Assembly: GCF_004799285.1 (NCBI RefSeq)
Contig: NZ_SSND01000008.1
Location: forward strand, 1-43,134
Reading direction: 5' to 3'
From: Aliigemmobacter aestuarii
GTDB lineage: Bacteria; Pseudomonadota; Alphaproteobacteria; Rhodobacterales; Rhodobacteraceae
Length of the DNA stretch: 43,134 nt
The position numbers and the translations under genes are program-made. A model generated the notes under the pieces. It was given only the letters and a program-made list of their open reading frames with translations. It made no database searches and was not told the origin of the DNA. Positions within the stretch are counted from its first letter, which is position 1. Every line of letters begins with the position of its first letter. Shown here in pieces: positions 7,829-16,327 of this stretch.

Positions 7829-9288
7829 TGCGCACCTTGCTCAGCGCCGACTGGGTCGTCGGGTTTGACGGGCGCGACCATTGCCTGATCCCGGGGGGTG
7901 AGGTCGTCTTCTCGGGTCCGGTCATCGAATTCGTCGGGCGAGGCTTTCCCGGCCCGGTGGATCGCCGCATTGACTTTGGCCGCGCGATGATCGGCCCCGG
8001 TTTCATCGACCTGGATGCCCTGGGCGATCTGGATACCGAGGTTCTGTGCTTTGACAACGGCCCCGGCCGCAAACTCGGCCGCATCTGGACTGAAGAGGCG
8101 CTGCAGCGCGGTCCGCAGGACGCCTACACGCCCGAGGAAGAGCTGTTCAAGTATCGCTATGCCTTTACCCAGTTGATCCGGAACGGCATTACCACCGCGC
8201 TGCCGATCACCTCGATGCTCTACCGCGCATGGGCCGAGAGCTATGACGAGATGGCCGGGGTCGCGGCGATTGCCGAAGAGATCGGCATCCGTGCCTATCT
8301 TGGTCCCTGCTACATGTCGGGACTGACCTACCAGCGGTCTGATGGCAGCCTTGCCCAGCACTGGGACGAGGCGCGGGGTCTCGCGGGCCTCGCGGATGCC
8401 GCCCGCTTCATCGCCGATTTCGACGGGCGGGCCGGGGGCCGCATCCGCGCCTTTCTGGCCCCTGACCGGATCGAAACGCAGCTTCCCTCGGTTCTGGCCC
8501 GGACGGTGAGCCTGCAACGCGAAACCGATGTGCCAATGCGGTTGCATTGCTGCCAGTCGGTCTATGAATTCGAGACGGTTCTGGCGATGCGCGGCCACAG
8601 CCCGCTGGGCTGGCTTGAAAGCCTGGGCCTTCTGACCGAAAGGGCCATCCTTCCACATGGCATCTACATCTCGGGCCACCCGCAGGTCAGCCGGGGCGGG
8701 GATGACGACATGCAGCGGTTAGTCGCGTCGGGGGTGACGGTGGCACATTGCCCGGTGGTATTTGCCCGCGACGGCGAGGCCTTGGACTCGTTCTCCAGCT
8801 ATCTTGCTCAGGGGGTGCGGTTCGGCATGGGCACGGATACCCACCCCGCCGACATGGTGGAAAACATCCGGCTGGGGCGTATCCTTTCGGCGCTGATGGA
8901 TGGCGAAGCCAAGGCCACGGCGGCGGATTTCTATCGTGCGGCCACCCTGGGCGGAGCAGATGCTCTGGGACGGCCCAACCTGGGGAGACTGGCGGCAGGG
9001 GCCCGGGCCGATATCACGGTGTTTGACCTCACAGGTTTTCACCTGGGGCAGGTGCTGGACCCGATCAAGGCCATGACGCTGGCCGGCACGGGACGCGACT
9101 TTCGCGCCAGCTTCATCGACGGGCGCGAAGTGATGGCGGATTTCACGGTGGCAGGAAGCAATGTCGCGACGCTCACTGCCGCGGCCGACGCCCAGATCCT
9201 GAAGGCCCGTGCCATCCACGCCGACCGCGCCCCGGATCGCCCCCAGGTTCAAGAGATCTTCAGGCCGTCGTTTCGGGTTCTTGACTGA
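7828..9288 (+). CDS. Amidohydrolase, SsnA/AtzA/TRZ-like, with DxD in place of the first HxH
   Basis: The 486-residue protein has the amidohydrolase frame: an N-terminal beta-sandwich, then PGFIDLDALGDLD (57-69), RLHCCQS (His 240), LPHGIYISGHP (His 277, His 284), VAHCP (His 307) and MGTDTHPADM (Asp 337). It ends in a C-terminal sandwich with LGRLAAGARADITVFDL. The later metal and catalytic positions look intact, but the first metal pair, normally HxH after PGF(V/I)xxH, is Asp61-Leu-Asp63. It may be a subgroup with different metal chemistry or a non-hydrolytic relative. It overlaps the previous gene by 1 base and probably acts in the same pathway. It is about 40 residues longer than typical AtzA relatives. 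Confidence 0.8.
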   Translation: MRTLLSADWVVGFDGRDHCLIPGGEVVFSGPVIEFVGRGFPGPVDRRIDFGRAMIGPGFIDLDALGDLDTEVLCFDNGPGRKLGRIWTEEALQRGPQDAYTPEEELFKYRYAFTQLIRNGITTALPITSMLYRAWAESYDEMAGVAAIAEEIGIRAYLGPCYMSGLTYQRSDGSLAQHWDEARGLAGLADAARFIADFDGRAGGRIRAFLAPDRIETQLPSVLARTVSLQRETDVPMRLHCCQSVYEFETVLAMRGHSPLGWLESLGLLTERAILPHGIYISGHPQVSRGGDDDMQRLVASGVTVAHCPVVFARDGEALDSFSSYLAQGVRFGMGTDTHPADMVENIRLGRILSALMDGEAKATAADFYRAATLGGADALGRPNLGRLAAGARADITVFDLTGFHLGQVLDPIKAMTLAGTGRDFRASFIDGREVMADFTVAGSNVATLTAAADAQILKARAIHADRAPDRPQVQEIFRPSFRVLD

Positions 9289-9389
9289 TCGCACCGGGCG
9301 ACGTGCAGCGGGGCACGGTCTCTGCCGCGTCGGATCCGACTGGTCTGGCGGCGGATCGCTGAGCCAGGTTGAAAGTGCACAGGCTGGGG

Positions 9390-9755
9390 CGTTTGCCCAA
9401 GCCTCGGTTTCCGGCAAAGCACCGTTGTCTCTGGGGGGCGATGGCCGAAAAGCTCGGGCAAAGGAACCGCGCCGTGGGTGGCGGTGACGATCCGCGTCCC
9501 CGGGGGGGCAGGGCCGCCAGCCGGGCGCGGAAGGTGGTGGCTTGCGCGGGCGCCACGAAATCGGTCTTGCACCGGACCCGCACATCCGCCATCGCCACCT
9601 CAGAGCGCTTCCGATGCCTGTGTCCAGCGTCGCGGGGCCGTTCACAGCATCGCAGACCGTGAACATCCCATCCATCCGCAGCGCCGCCCCAAGGCCGGGC
9701 GTCACGATCAGCCTGTGCAGGCGGTCGCTCAAATCACCCGGAAATCCGCCCAAGG
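9390..9755 (-). pseudogene. Decayed CobW/P47K-type GTPase remnant
   Basis: Read on the minus strand, three successive frames give fragments of one CobW-family protein. They are LIVTPGLGAALRMDG followed by FTVCDAVNGPATLD (about 9580-9755), then MADVRVRCKTDFVAPAQATT and RARLAAL (about 9490-9598), then RIVTATHGAVPLPELFG (about 9420-9500). In intact proteins these appear in this order as the DGVVTVVDAVNGxATLD, ADRxVLTKTDL and I-x-A-x-HG blocks. Two frameshifts separate them. The N-terminal GTP-binding GxxGxGKT segment is missing, as is most of the C-terminal domain. CobW proteins are metallochaperone GTPases. The boundaries are approximate. The rest of 9289-9804 holds no gene I can support. Confidence 0.6.
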
Positions 9756-9804
9756 ATCGTCGAGTAGCTTACTGCAGCATGGGCCAACGAAGCCGTCGGC
9801 GCGA

Positions 9805-10386
9805 TCATTGGCCGTGCAGGGACATGAATATGCCGCCGAGATCGAATTCGGGCATCGCCGGGTCCAGGAACAGGGCAATCTCTGCGCGGCTGCCGGGGGT
9901 CGGTTCCAGTTGGACCATTTCGTCCAGGGGCAGTTCCACTCGGGTCGTCGCCTTGCCCTGAACAACAGGGATGGGACGTGTCGTCGGCAAGAGATCCGTC
10001 CGTTCGCCTGCGCCGGAATAATAGATCAGCTGAAGGCCGAGAGAGGTCGTTCTTTCGCCCTCTCCGATCACGCAAAGATCGATCCGGCGTGTGCGCATCA
10101 GCAACGCCGGATCGATCCGGCATTCAAGCGTCAACCACAACATGCGCCGCTTGCGTTGGATGGCAAAGCGCAGGATCTGCCGGGATTCCGTCACCGGCAG
10201 GGCCGTCAGGGACAGAATGGAAACATCGTCCGCAGAGCATCCAAGGCGGATCCCTGCGGTCAGTTCCGCGTAGGGCCCGAGTTCGGCCGGAACGAACCGC
10301 CGGGGATCGAACAACGGCTCGAAGCAGTCCGAAAGATCGATCATCCCGGGCGGTCCTTCCATGGGGATTGAAGTGGCTGATGCCAT
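9805..10386 (-). CDS. Hypothetical protein in glycan-type operon
   Basis: The 193-residue product has no domain I recognise. It is probably cytoplasmic: there is no signal peptide or membrane helix. The sequence alternates beta-type segments (RQILRFAIQRKRRMLWLTLECRI, TRVELPLDEMVQLEPT, EIALFLDPAMPEFDLGGIFMSLHG), suggesting a beta-sandwich. It starts 14 bases after the stop of the large glycosyltransferase gene on the same strand, with AAAGG about 11 bases before ATG, so it is probably translated from the same mRNA. A carbohydrate-binding or glycan-modifying accessory role is only a guess from context. Confidence 0.65.
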   Translation of the reverse strand: MASATSIPMEGPPGMIDLSDCFEPLFDPRRFVPAELGPYAELTAGIRLGCSADDVSILSLTALPVTESRQILRFAIQRKRRMLWLTLECRIDPALLMRTRRIDLCVIGEGERTTSLGLQLIYYSGAGERTDLLPTTRPIPVVQGKATTRVELPLDEMVQLEPTPGSRAEIALFLDPAMPEFDLGGIFMSLHGQ

Positions 10387-10400
10387 GGGTTTGCGGCCTT

Positions 10401-12455
10401 TCAGGTCAGTTTGCCAGCCAGAAGATCGGAAATCGACTGCGGACCGTAGCGTCGCAGCAGACCGGGCGGCACCTGCGCGAGATGGTCCACGATGTCGCTT
10501 TCGATCATCTTCAGGATGTTCTGGCGCGTCCGGAAGAAATAGCCGGCGAGGTCCTGTTCGGCTTGAACGGTCTTGCCCGGCCCGGACGTCCCGGACTGCG
10601 ACAGTTTGGTCAGCTTGTAATGGCGGATCGGCAGGATTGCCGGGCCGAGCGGCATTGGCGGTGCGCGCCAGCTGGTCGTGCCGTCATCGTGCAGGGTCAA
10701 GTCATGAAACCCCTGATTGAACCGCATCTCCTTGGTCGGTCGCACAAACGGAAGCTTGCGGAGGCTGTCCAGCGTTCCCAGCAGGTGATGTCTCAGATCG
10801 ACCGCCCAACTGATGTCGGGGCGTTCGCCAAAGCCCCAGGACACGGCGTCGACGTAACCCGTGTCGACAGGTCCCGGACGCATCAGGAAATGATCGAAGC
10901 TCGTCACGAAATCGGCCTTGTCAGGCTTGCAGCCGGGGCCGGGGACCATGTCGATCAACAGCCCGTCGGCGTAAAAAGCGCCTTGTTCCGCCAGAAGGAC
11001 GCCGAGATCGGCGAACGAGGACAGGCCTTCGGGCAGATCGACGAACTCATCGGCGTCGACCATCAGCGCCCACGCACCGGGCCTCAGATACGTCTGCATG
11101 AGGGCCTTCATCCACAGCACCTTGGATGTTCCGTACCACCCGAAATTCGGCTGGAACCAGTGAACACCAGGCGCCGAGAACGCCTGCGGGCCAGGAATGT
11201 CCGATCCGTCGTCGATCAGGAAGAACCGGTCTACACCCCGGTCCCGGTAGTGTTTGTAGAAAGCCGGCAAGAACCTGTGATCGTTCTTGAGGCACCCGAA
11301 AAGGGCAAGGTCCGCCTCCGCGCGCGGTGGTGCCGTATCCCCCATGGGCCGCATTAGCGTGGCGATGGTCTCTGCCGGAGCTGCGTCGAGATAGCTGAAC
11401 CCCGCTGCCCGGGCGAGGTCCCGATACATTTCACGCCTTTCGCCGCTGGCTTCGTTCTTTTCAAACGAACTGAACGTGTTGAACCGGGTCATGGCCTGCA
11501 GTTCTGGACTGCTCGCGACGTAATCGGTTGCCTTGGCGTTCATCGCACGCGAGGTGGCGCCGACCGCGCCCAGATGAAGGTTGAAATGCAGATCCTCGGC
11601 GAAGGTCGCGGCTTCCGGCGCCGAAAAAAGGTGGTTCTCTGTGTCCCTTCGATAAAGGTGTATCCCCGGCAACCTGCGGATTGCCGAAATGAGCAGATCC
11701 ATTTCGTCGAATTGCCGCCACAGGAAGCGCTCGTCATAACCGATGATCTCGTAAACCGACCTCGGTACGGTAATCCGTCCGCTGGTCCCATCGCCCCATG
11801 TTCCCGAAAAATGATGGATCAAGACCGCGGGGTGACCCTTGTCCATGATGTCCAGGGTCTGACTGACCTCATCGGGATCAAGATGATTGTCGGCATCCAG
11901 ACTGGAATAGAATGTGCCGCGCAGACGTCCGCGAAAGGAATTCTTGGCCCGGCCAAAATGCCACCGGATCAATGTCATGGGCTGGATCAGGCGCAGATAG
12001 CCGCTGTCCAGGTCCTCGGCAAAGCGGCATCGGACCCATTCCAGTGCCGGATCGTCTGGCGACAGGACACTGACGATGAATTCGATCTGATCCTGGAAGC
12101 GTCGATTCGAGGTCAGGTTCGCCGTCAGCGTCGCCTGCAGGTCGGACAGCCGGTCCAGAACCGGGATGCAATACGACAGGCGCTTGGGTTCTTTCAGTGT
12201 CGCGAGGATGGCTTTCGCGTCGTCCTCCCCGCGGGGCAACGGGTTGGCGGGGGGCACGCCAAACGGTGCCGTCATGCAGAAATGCCGCTCGGCCGTCATG
12301 CCGTCCGGAATCGAGTCCGCGTTCCGTGCGGCATACCAGACCGCATCAAAGGCACGGTTGTTGGCGACGATGTCACTGAGATCGCGACCGGCGAGCCATG
12401 CAACGTCTTGTCGGGTCACCAGAATTCTGCCCTCGTCCCCAGCCGTCGCCGTCAT
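10401..12455 (-). CDS. Two-domain glycosyltransferase
   Basis: The 684-residue cytoplasmic protein carries two GT-A-like units. The first, about residues 88-300, starts LSYCIPVLDRLSDL and has the nucleotide-sugar/metal motif SSLDADNHLD (DxD at 187-189), like family 2 and galactosyltransferase-like enzymes. The second, about 380-620, starts LALFGCLKNDHRFLPAFYKHY, has FFLIDDGSD (413-419) and ALMVDADEF (463-471, DxD at 467-469), and resembles the glycosyltransferase-2/GT92-like group found in marine alphaproteobacteria. Two catalytic sites suggest stepwise addition of two sugars to a surface glycan or protein. Its start overlaps the stop of the coiled-coil gene by 4 bases. Confidence 0.8.
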   Translation of the reverse strand: MTATAGDEGRILVTRQDVAWLAGRDLSDIVANNRAFDAVWYAARNADSIPDGMTAERHFCMTAPFGVPPANPLPRGEDDAKAILATLKEPKRLSYCIPVLDRLSDLQATLTANLTSNRRFQDQIEFIVSVLSPDDPALEWVRCRFAEDLDSGYLRLIQPMTLIRWHFGRAKNSFRGRLRGTFYSSLDADNHLDPDEVSQTLDIMDKGHPAVLIHHFSGTWGDGTSGRITVPRSVYEIIGYDERFLWRQFDEMDLLISAIRRLPGIHLYRRDTENHLFSAPEAATFAEDLHFNLHLGAVGATSRAMNAKATDYVASSPELQAMTRFNTFSSFEKNEASGERREMYRDLARAAGFSYLDAAPAETIATLMRPMGDTAPPRAEADLALFGCLKNDHRFLPAFYKHYRDRGVDRFFLIDDGSDIPGPQAFSAPGVHWFQPNFGWYGTSKVLWMKALMQTYLRPGAWALMVDADEFVDLPEGLSSFADLGVLLAEQGAFYADGLLIDMVPGPGCKPDKADFVTSFDHFLMRPGPVDTGYVDAVSWGFGERPDISWAVDLRHHLLGTLDSLRKLPFVRPTKEMRFNQGFHDLTLHDDGTTSWRAPPMPLGPAILPIRHYKLTKLSQSGTSGPGKTVQAEQDLAGYFFRTRQNILKMIESDIVDHLAQVPPGLLRRYGPQSISDLLAGKLT

Positions 12456-12814
12456 GCACTGCCCCGCGAACGCAGGATCGACCGCAGAAGTGTCTTGTGC
12501 CTGCTTCCGCCCTTGGAAGGCCGGGCATGCGTCTGTGTTTCCGGCAGTGGCTCCGCCTGATCTGTTTTGCGCCGTTCGGCGTGCCGACTTGCTTCTGCCA
12601 GAGCGGCGACGGCGATGCGCAGCTGCCGATCACGTTGCCTCAGCGCCTCGACTTCGCCTGTCATGGCCTGGACACGTTCGTCCGCAAGCGCGGCACGGCT
12701 GGTTGCCACCTCGGCCAACAACCGAAAATGCTCGGCCAGTTGCGCCTGGGCCTGCATCTCGGCAAGGAACCCGGCATGGTACATTCCGGGTGGATGGTCC
12801 GCGTCACTCGTCAT
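12452..12814 (-). CDS. Small coiled-coil protein upstream of the glycosyltransferase
   Basis: The 120-residue protein is mostly helical. Residues about 8-80 form a coiled coil rich in Ala, Glu, Gln and Arg (EMQAQAQLAEHF, VEALRQRDRQLRIAV), and the basic tail (about 85-120) ends in RSILRSRG. It has no signal peptide or membrane helix. It overlaps the glycosyltransferase start by 4 bases (ATGA), so the two are translationally coupled, and it may be a scaffold or regulator of that enzyme. An in-frame GTG at 12832 would add six residues; neither start has a strong ribosome-binding site. No known family recognised. Confidence 0.6.
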   Translation of the reverse strand: MTSDADHPPGMYHAGFLAEMQAQAQLAEHFRLLAEVATSRAALADERVQAMTGEVEALRQRDRQLRIAVAALAEASRHAERRKTDQAEPLPETQTHARPSKGGSRHKTLLRSILRSRGSA

Positions 12815-12832
12815 CCCGTATGGGCCCGTCAC

Positions 12833-13297
12833 TGTGAATGATTGCGATCAGAGCCCGAGGTCTGATCCTTGCACGGTACCTTTCGGCGAGTTTCGCCGGG
12901 AAATCATACACTGGGACAAAGGCCAGCAGGTCATGCGCGGTCGCCCAAAGGGCTTGCCGTTCATGGTCGGCCTGCGTCCTCAGACATACCTATAGCACGC
13001 GTGACGTAGGTCGAATATCTGTTGACCGCAACCCGGCTGGAAAGGAATTTGGGGTGCGATGCGTTCTTCTGGTTGATGCCTTTTTTCAATTGCCTCCGCC
13101 CGGGATGTCCCGTTCGTCTGGGGGCGTTTCATCAGGGCATGTCTGAATTGCAGCATTGCGCGTAAGTGGTGACCAGCTGACACGCGAGGATCGGATAGAG
13201 GGCAGGATGCGCCCCTCCATGCGGTCCGGCATTGATGACGATCGCGCCGCAACCGGCTCATGCAGCAGTTTCGGACCTAAGAAAGGGGAATAACGCC
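12833..13297. other. Divergent intergenic region, no gene seen
   Basis: This 465-base stretch separates the minus-strand glycosyltransferase operon from the plus-strand TctC gene. Open frames inside it are short and unlike known proteins. It should hold the promoters of both operons, but I see no clear palindrome or strong -35/-10 pair. AAAGGGGAA at 13282-13290 is the ribosome-binding site of the next gene. Confidence 0.5.
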
Positions 13298-14374
13298 TTG
13301 AAAAGACGGCAATTGCTGGCGTTGGCTGGCGCGGCTTCCCTGTCTCCTGCGTCCGTTGCCTTTGCACAGGCCAAAAGCGGCGCGGCTGCGGTGCAGGCGG
13401 CGCAGGCCCATTTCGCGGGCCGGACGGTGCGGGTCCTGATACCGTCGGCGGCAGGTTCAGGAACAGACCGCAGTGCGCGGCAGTTCATTGACGAATTGCA
13501 GCGTCTGTTGCCCGGAACCCGCCTTCGGATCGAGAACATCGAACGCGCCGGGGGGCAGATCGCCGCCTCCGACCTCTGGCGCGCACCGGCTGACGGTTCG
13601 GTCGTGGGTTTCCTGCGCAGCAACCTGTTCTATGCCGAACTCATGGAACGCTCGACGCTGGACTTCGGTTTCACCGGATTCACCTTCTTCGGGTCGATCA
13701 CCCGCGGGCACAGGGTTCTTGTGCTGGGGAATGAAAGCCGCATCGAGAACATCGAAACGATCCTGTCCGGCGACCGGATCATCCTGAAATCGGCCGATGC
13801 GGTCAATTCAAGCCATTATTACGAAGCGCTTCTGATGAACGCGCTTGCCGGGTCGCGGATCTTGCCGGTTCCGGGGTTCGCGGGCGGCGCCCGAAACATG
13901 GCCGTCATCAGCGGCGAGGTCGACTGCCAGATCGGCTCGATCGAGGCGGTCCAGCCGATCATCGAGGCCGGCGCAGGCCGGATCGTCTTTCGCCTGACCT
14001 CGGCCCCCCTTCCTGAGGGCCTTCCGGACGTGCCACGGCTGGCCGACCATCTTCGCGATCCCGCGTTGGCATGGGCGGTCAGGATCATCGACGCCGCAGC
14101 AATGCTCGGCCGTCCATTTGCCGGTCCGCCGGACATGGAGCCTTCGGCCGCCGGCCACTGGAAGGTGCTGTTCGAGGCCGTCGTGAACAACCCCGCCTTC
14201 CGCGAGCTTTCGCGGGTGGAGGAAGGGTTGGTCATAGACCCGGCATCTGGCGAAGACATCGCGGAACTGCTGTCAGGCATTGCAGGGATGGGGGACGGGC
14301 TGCAAGACGACATAGACAGCCTGCTGGACTGCGGGCAACTCCTGACGTCCAGCGAAGAGAGCCAGTGTGGTTGA
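13298..14374 (+). CDS. tctC: TctC-family (Bug) substrate-binding protein of a TTT transporter
   Basis: The 358-residue protein has an N-terminal export signal with a double arginine (MKRRQLLALAGAASLSPASVAFAQA), possibly Tat-type. The body has TctC/Bug signatures: VRVLIPSAAGSGTDRSARQF after the signal, then a GGQIAASDLWRAPADGSVVGFL segment typical of the ligand loop. The start is taken as TTG 13298 because AAAGGGGAA lies 7 bases before it and translation gives an immediate signal peptide; an ATG at 13232 would add 22 unlikely residues. It works with the permease that follows. Ligands in the family are di- and tricarboxylates and related acids; the one here is unknown. Confidence 0.8.
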   Translation: MKRRQLLALAGAASLSPASVAFAQAKSGAAAVQAAQAHFAGRTVRVLIPSAAGSGTDRSARQFIDELQRLLPGTRLRIENIERAGGQIAASDLWRAPADGSVVGFLRSNLFYAELMERSTLDFGFTGFTFFGSITRGHRVLVLGNESRIENIETILSGDRIILKSADAVNSSHYYEALLMNALAGSRILPVPGFAGGARNMAVISGEVDCQIGSIEAVQPIIEAGAGRIVFRLTSAPLPEGLPDVPRLADHLRDPALAWAVRIIDAAAMLGRPFAGPPDMEPSAAGHWKVLFEAVVNNPAFRELSRVEEGLVIDPASGEDIAELLSGIAGMGDGLQDDIDSLLDCGQLLTSSEESQCG

Positions 14375-14395
14375 CCGGCCCGCAGGTAAACGGTG

Positions 14396-16327
14396 ATGTC
14401 TTCATGGGCCGACAGCATCGACATGGCATTCGGGCTTGTTCCCGTTCTTTTCGCCGGGATGGTCTTCGGCCTTGTCGCGGGGCTTACGCCGGGCATCAGC
14501 GGGCGGATCGGGCTTCTGATCGCGCTGCCGGTAGCCCTGTGGTTCGATCCGGTCGGTGCCGCCGTCTTTCTGATCGCGATGCATTCGGTCGTCCATACGA
14601 CCGGATCGGTGCCTGCGGTTCTGCTTGGCCTTCCAACATCAAGTTCCGAGGCCGCCACGGTGATGGACGGCTGGCCGATGATGAAGGCGGGCAGGGGGGG
14701 CGAGGCCGTCGGCGCGACCCTTGCTGCATCGCTTGTCGGCGGTGTGCTGGGAGGAGTGGCGCTGTTGGCGCTGGCCCCCTTGGGCGGGGTCATCGCGCGA
14801 CAGTTCACTTCGGCCGAAGTCGCGGCGCTTTCGGCAACGGGACTTCTGGCCATCTCAGCCCTTTCGGGGCGAAGCCTCGCGCTTGGCCTTGTCGTGGCCG
14901 CGCTGGGTGTGCTGGCGGCGACGGTCGGGGTTGACACCCACACCGCGGCCGAGCGGTTCACCTTCGGACGGCTGGAACTCTGGGACGGGTTGAACATCGG
15001 GGCCATCGTCGCCGGGCTTTTTGTCATACCCGGTTTGCTGCATGACCGCTTCAAGGGGCACCCGTCAGGGCAGCCCGAAATGCGCAAAACGCCCGCGCGC
15101 GTCCACTATGCCGATGTGCTGAGGGGATGCCACGCGACGATGCGCAATGGCTGGCTGGTCCTGCGGTCGTCGGTCCTGGGCATTGTCGTCGGCTTCATCC
15201 CCGGCCTCGGGGCCAGCGTTGTCGTGTGGCTGGCCTATGCCCATGCCAGCGCCTCGACCCGGCCAGCGGTGCCTTTCGGAAAGGGGGCGGTCGAAGGCGT
15301 CATCGCGCCTGAGGCTGCGAACAACTCGAAGGAAGGTGGCGCGATGCTGCCGACCCTTCTCTTTGCCGTCCCGGGGACGTCGAGCATGGGCATCCTTCTG
15401 GGTGCCTTTGCGCTGATCGGGATCGAGGTCGGGCCCGGCATGGCCTCTCGCGATCCGTGGGTCATCCATTTGGCGGGCTGGGTGATCCTTTTCGCAAGTC
15501 TCCTGGCTTTCCCGATCTGTCTGGCCCTTGCGCCAGTGCTGACCCGTCTGGCCTTTTTGCACAGGGCGATGGTGGTGCCCTTCGCGCTGATGGCGTCAAC
15601 GGTGGCGGCCCTGGCCATTTCCCCCAGTGTGGAGACGCTGGTGCAGATCGTTGTCTTCGGTGCGCTTGGCACGGTTCTCGCGCATCTCGATTGGCCACGG
15701 GCGCCTTTCGTCCTGGGTCTCGTGATCGGCCCGATCCTCGAGGGGGCGTTGACGCGCACCATGCTGACGGTCGGCACCGACGCGCTTGCGCGCCCCATGG
15801 TTCTGGTGATCCTCGGGGGGGCGCTGGCCTCTGTCGTGTATTGGCGCCGCAGGGGCGCGCGGCGTGTCGGCGCATCTCTGCCCGAGGCCGAAGGCGGCGA
15901 ACCCGGCTCGCACGCCGTGGTTTCCGCCCTGGTGGCGGCGGTCTTTGCCCTGGCGATCGCCGGGGCCTGGTCCTTGCCGGGCCAGTCGTCGGTGCTGCCG
16001 GTCCTTGTCGGGGTTTCCGGCCTGTTCGCGTCTTTGGCCGCGCTGGTTGCCCGCTACCCCGCGCGTGGATTTTCCGACGTCGTGACGCCATCCGTGCTGG
16101 CCGTGTTTCTGGCTTTCCTCGGGGCAATATGGCTGGTGGCGCCACCTCTGGCGGCAGCCGCATTCGCGATGGTCTACCATGTCCGGTTCACGCCGCTGCC
16201 GCGACGCTGGCTGGTGCCGGTCTGCGCAGGTTTCGCCTTAACGGCCTGGGTTCTCGCCGGTGAGACGATCGGCGTCCTCCGGCCTTTCACCGCGTTCGGC
16301 GACCTGGTGCCGATCAGCGGCCCCTGA
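14396..16327 (+). CDS. tctA: TTT transporter large permease TctA fused to a TctB-like domain
   Basis: The 643-residue membrane protein starts with a normal TctA body of about 500 residues. Landmarks are GMVFGLVAGLTPGISGRIGL (about 20-40), LGLPTSSSEAATVMDGWPM (about 80-98), FIPGLGASVVVWLAYAHA (about 265-282) and APEAANNSKEGGAMLPTLLFAVPGTSSM (about 303-330). About 135 residues follow with four more hydrophobic helices (AVVSALVAAVFALAIAG, VLPVLVGVSGLFASL, VLAVFLAFLGAIWLV, WLVPVCAGFALTAWVL). This is the length and topology of the small subunit TctB, which is otherwise absent, so the two permeases appear fused. GTG at 14393 directly precedes ATG 14396. Its 3' end overlaps the convergent ATP-grasp gene by 14 bases. 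Confidence 0.82.
   Translation: MSSWADSIDMAFGLVPVLFAGMVFGLVAGLTPGISGRIGLLIALPVALWFDPVGAAVFLIAMHSVVHTTGSVPAVLLGLPTSSSEAATVMDGWPMMKAGRGGEAVGATLAASLVGGVLGGVALLALAPLGGVIARQFTSAEVAALSATGLLAISALSGRSLALGLVVAALGVLAATVGVDTHTAAERFTFGRLELWDGLNIGAIVAGLFVIPGLLHDRFKGHPSGQPEMRKTPARVHYADVLRGCHATMRNGWLVLRSSVLGIVVGFIPGLGASVVVWLAYAHASASTRPAVPFGKGAVEGVIAPEAANNSKEGGAMLPTLLFAVPGTSSMGILLGAFALIGIEVGPGMASRDPWVIHLAGWVILFASLLAFPICLALAPVLTRLAFLHRAMVVPFALMASTVAALAISPSVETLVQIVVFGALGTVLAHLDWPRAPFVLGLVIGPILEGALTRTMLTVGTDALARPMVLVILGGALASVVYWRRRGARRVGASLPEAEGGEPGSHAVVSALVAAVFALAIAGAWSLPGQSSVLPVLVGVSGLFASLAALVARYPARGFSDVVTPSVLAVFLAFLGAIWLVAPPLAAAAFAMVYHVRFTPLPRRWLVPVCAGFALTAWVLAGETIGVLRPFTAFGDLVPISGP

Noticed and set aside
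9478-10371. A plus-strand open frame of 297 residues opposite the hypothetical gene
   Set aside because: It mirrors the minus-strand gene 9805-10386 and the CobW remnant. The minus-strand reading has better start signals and operon context.
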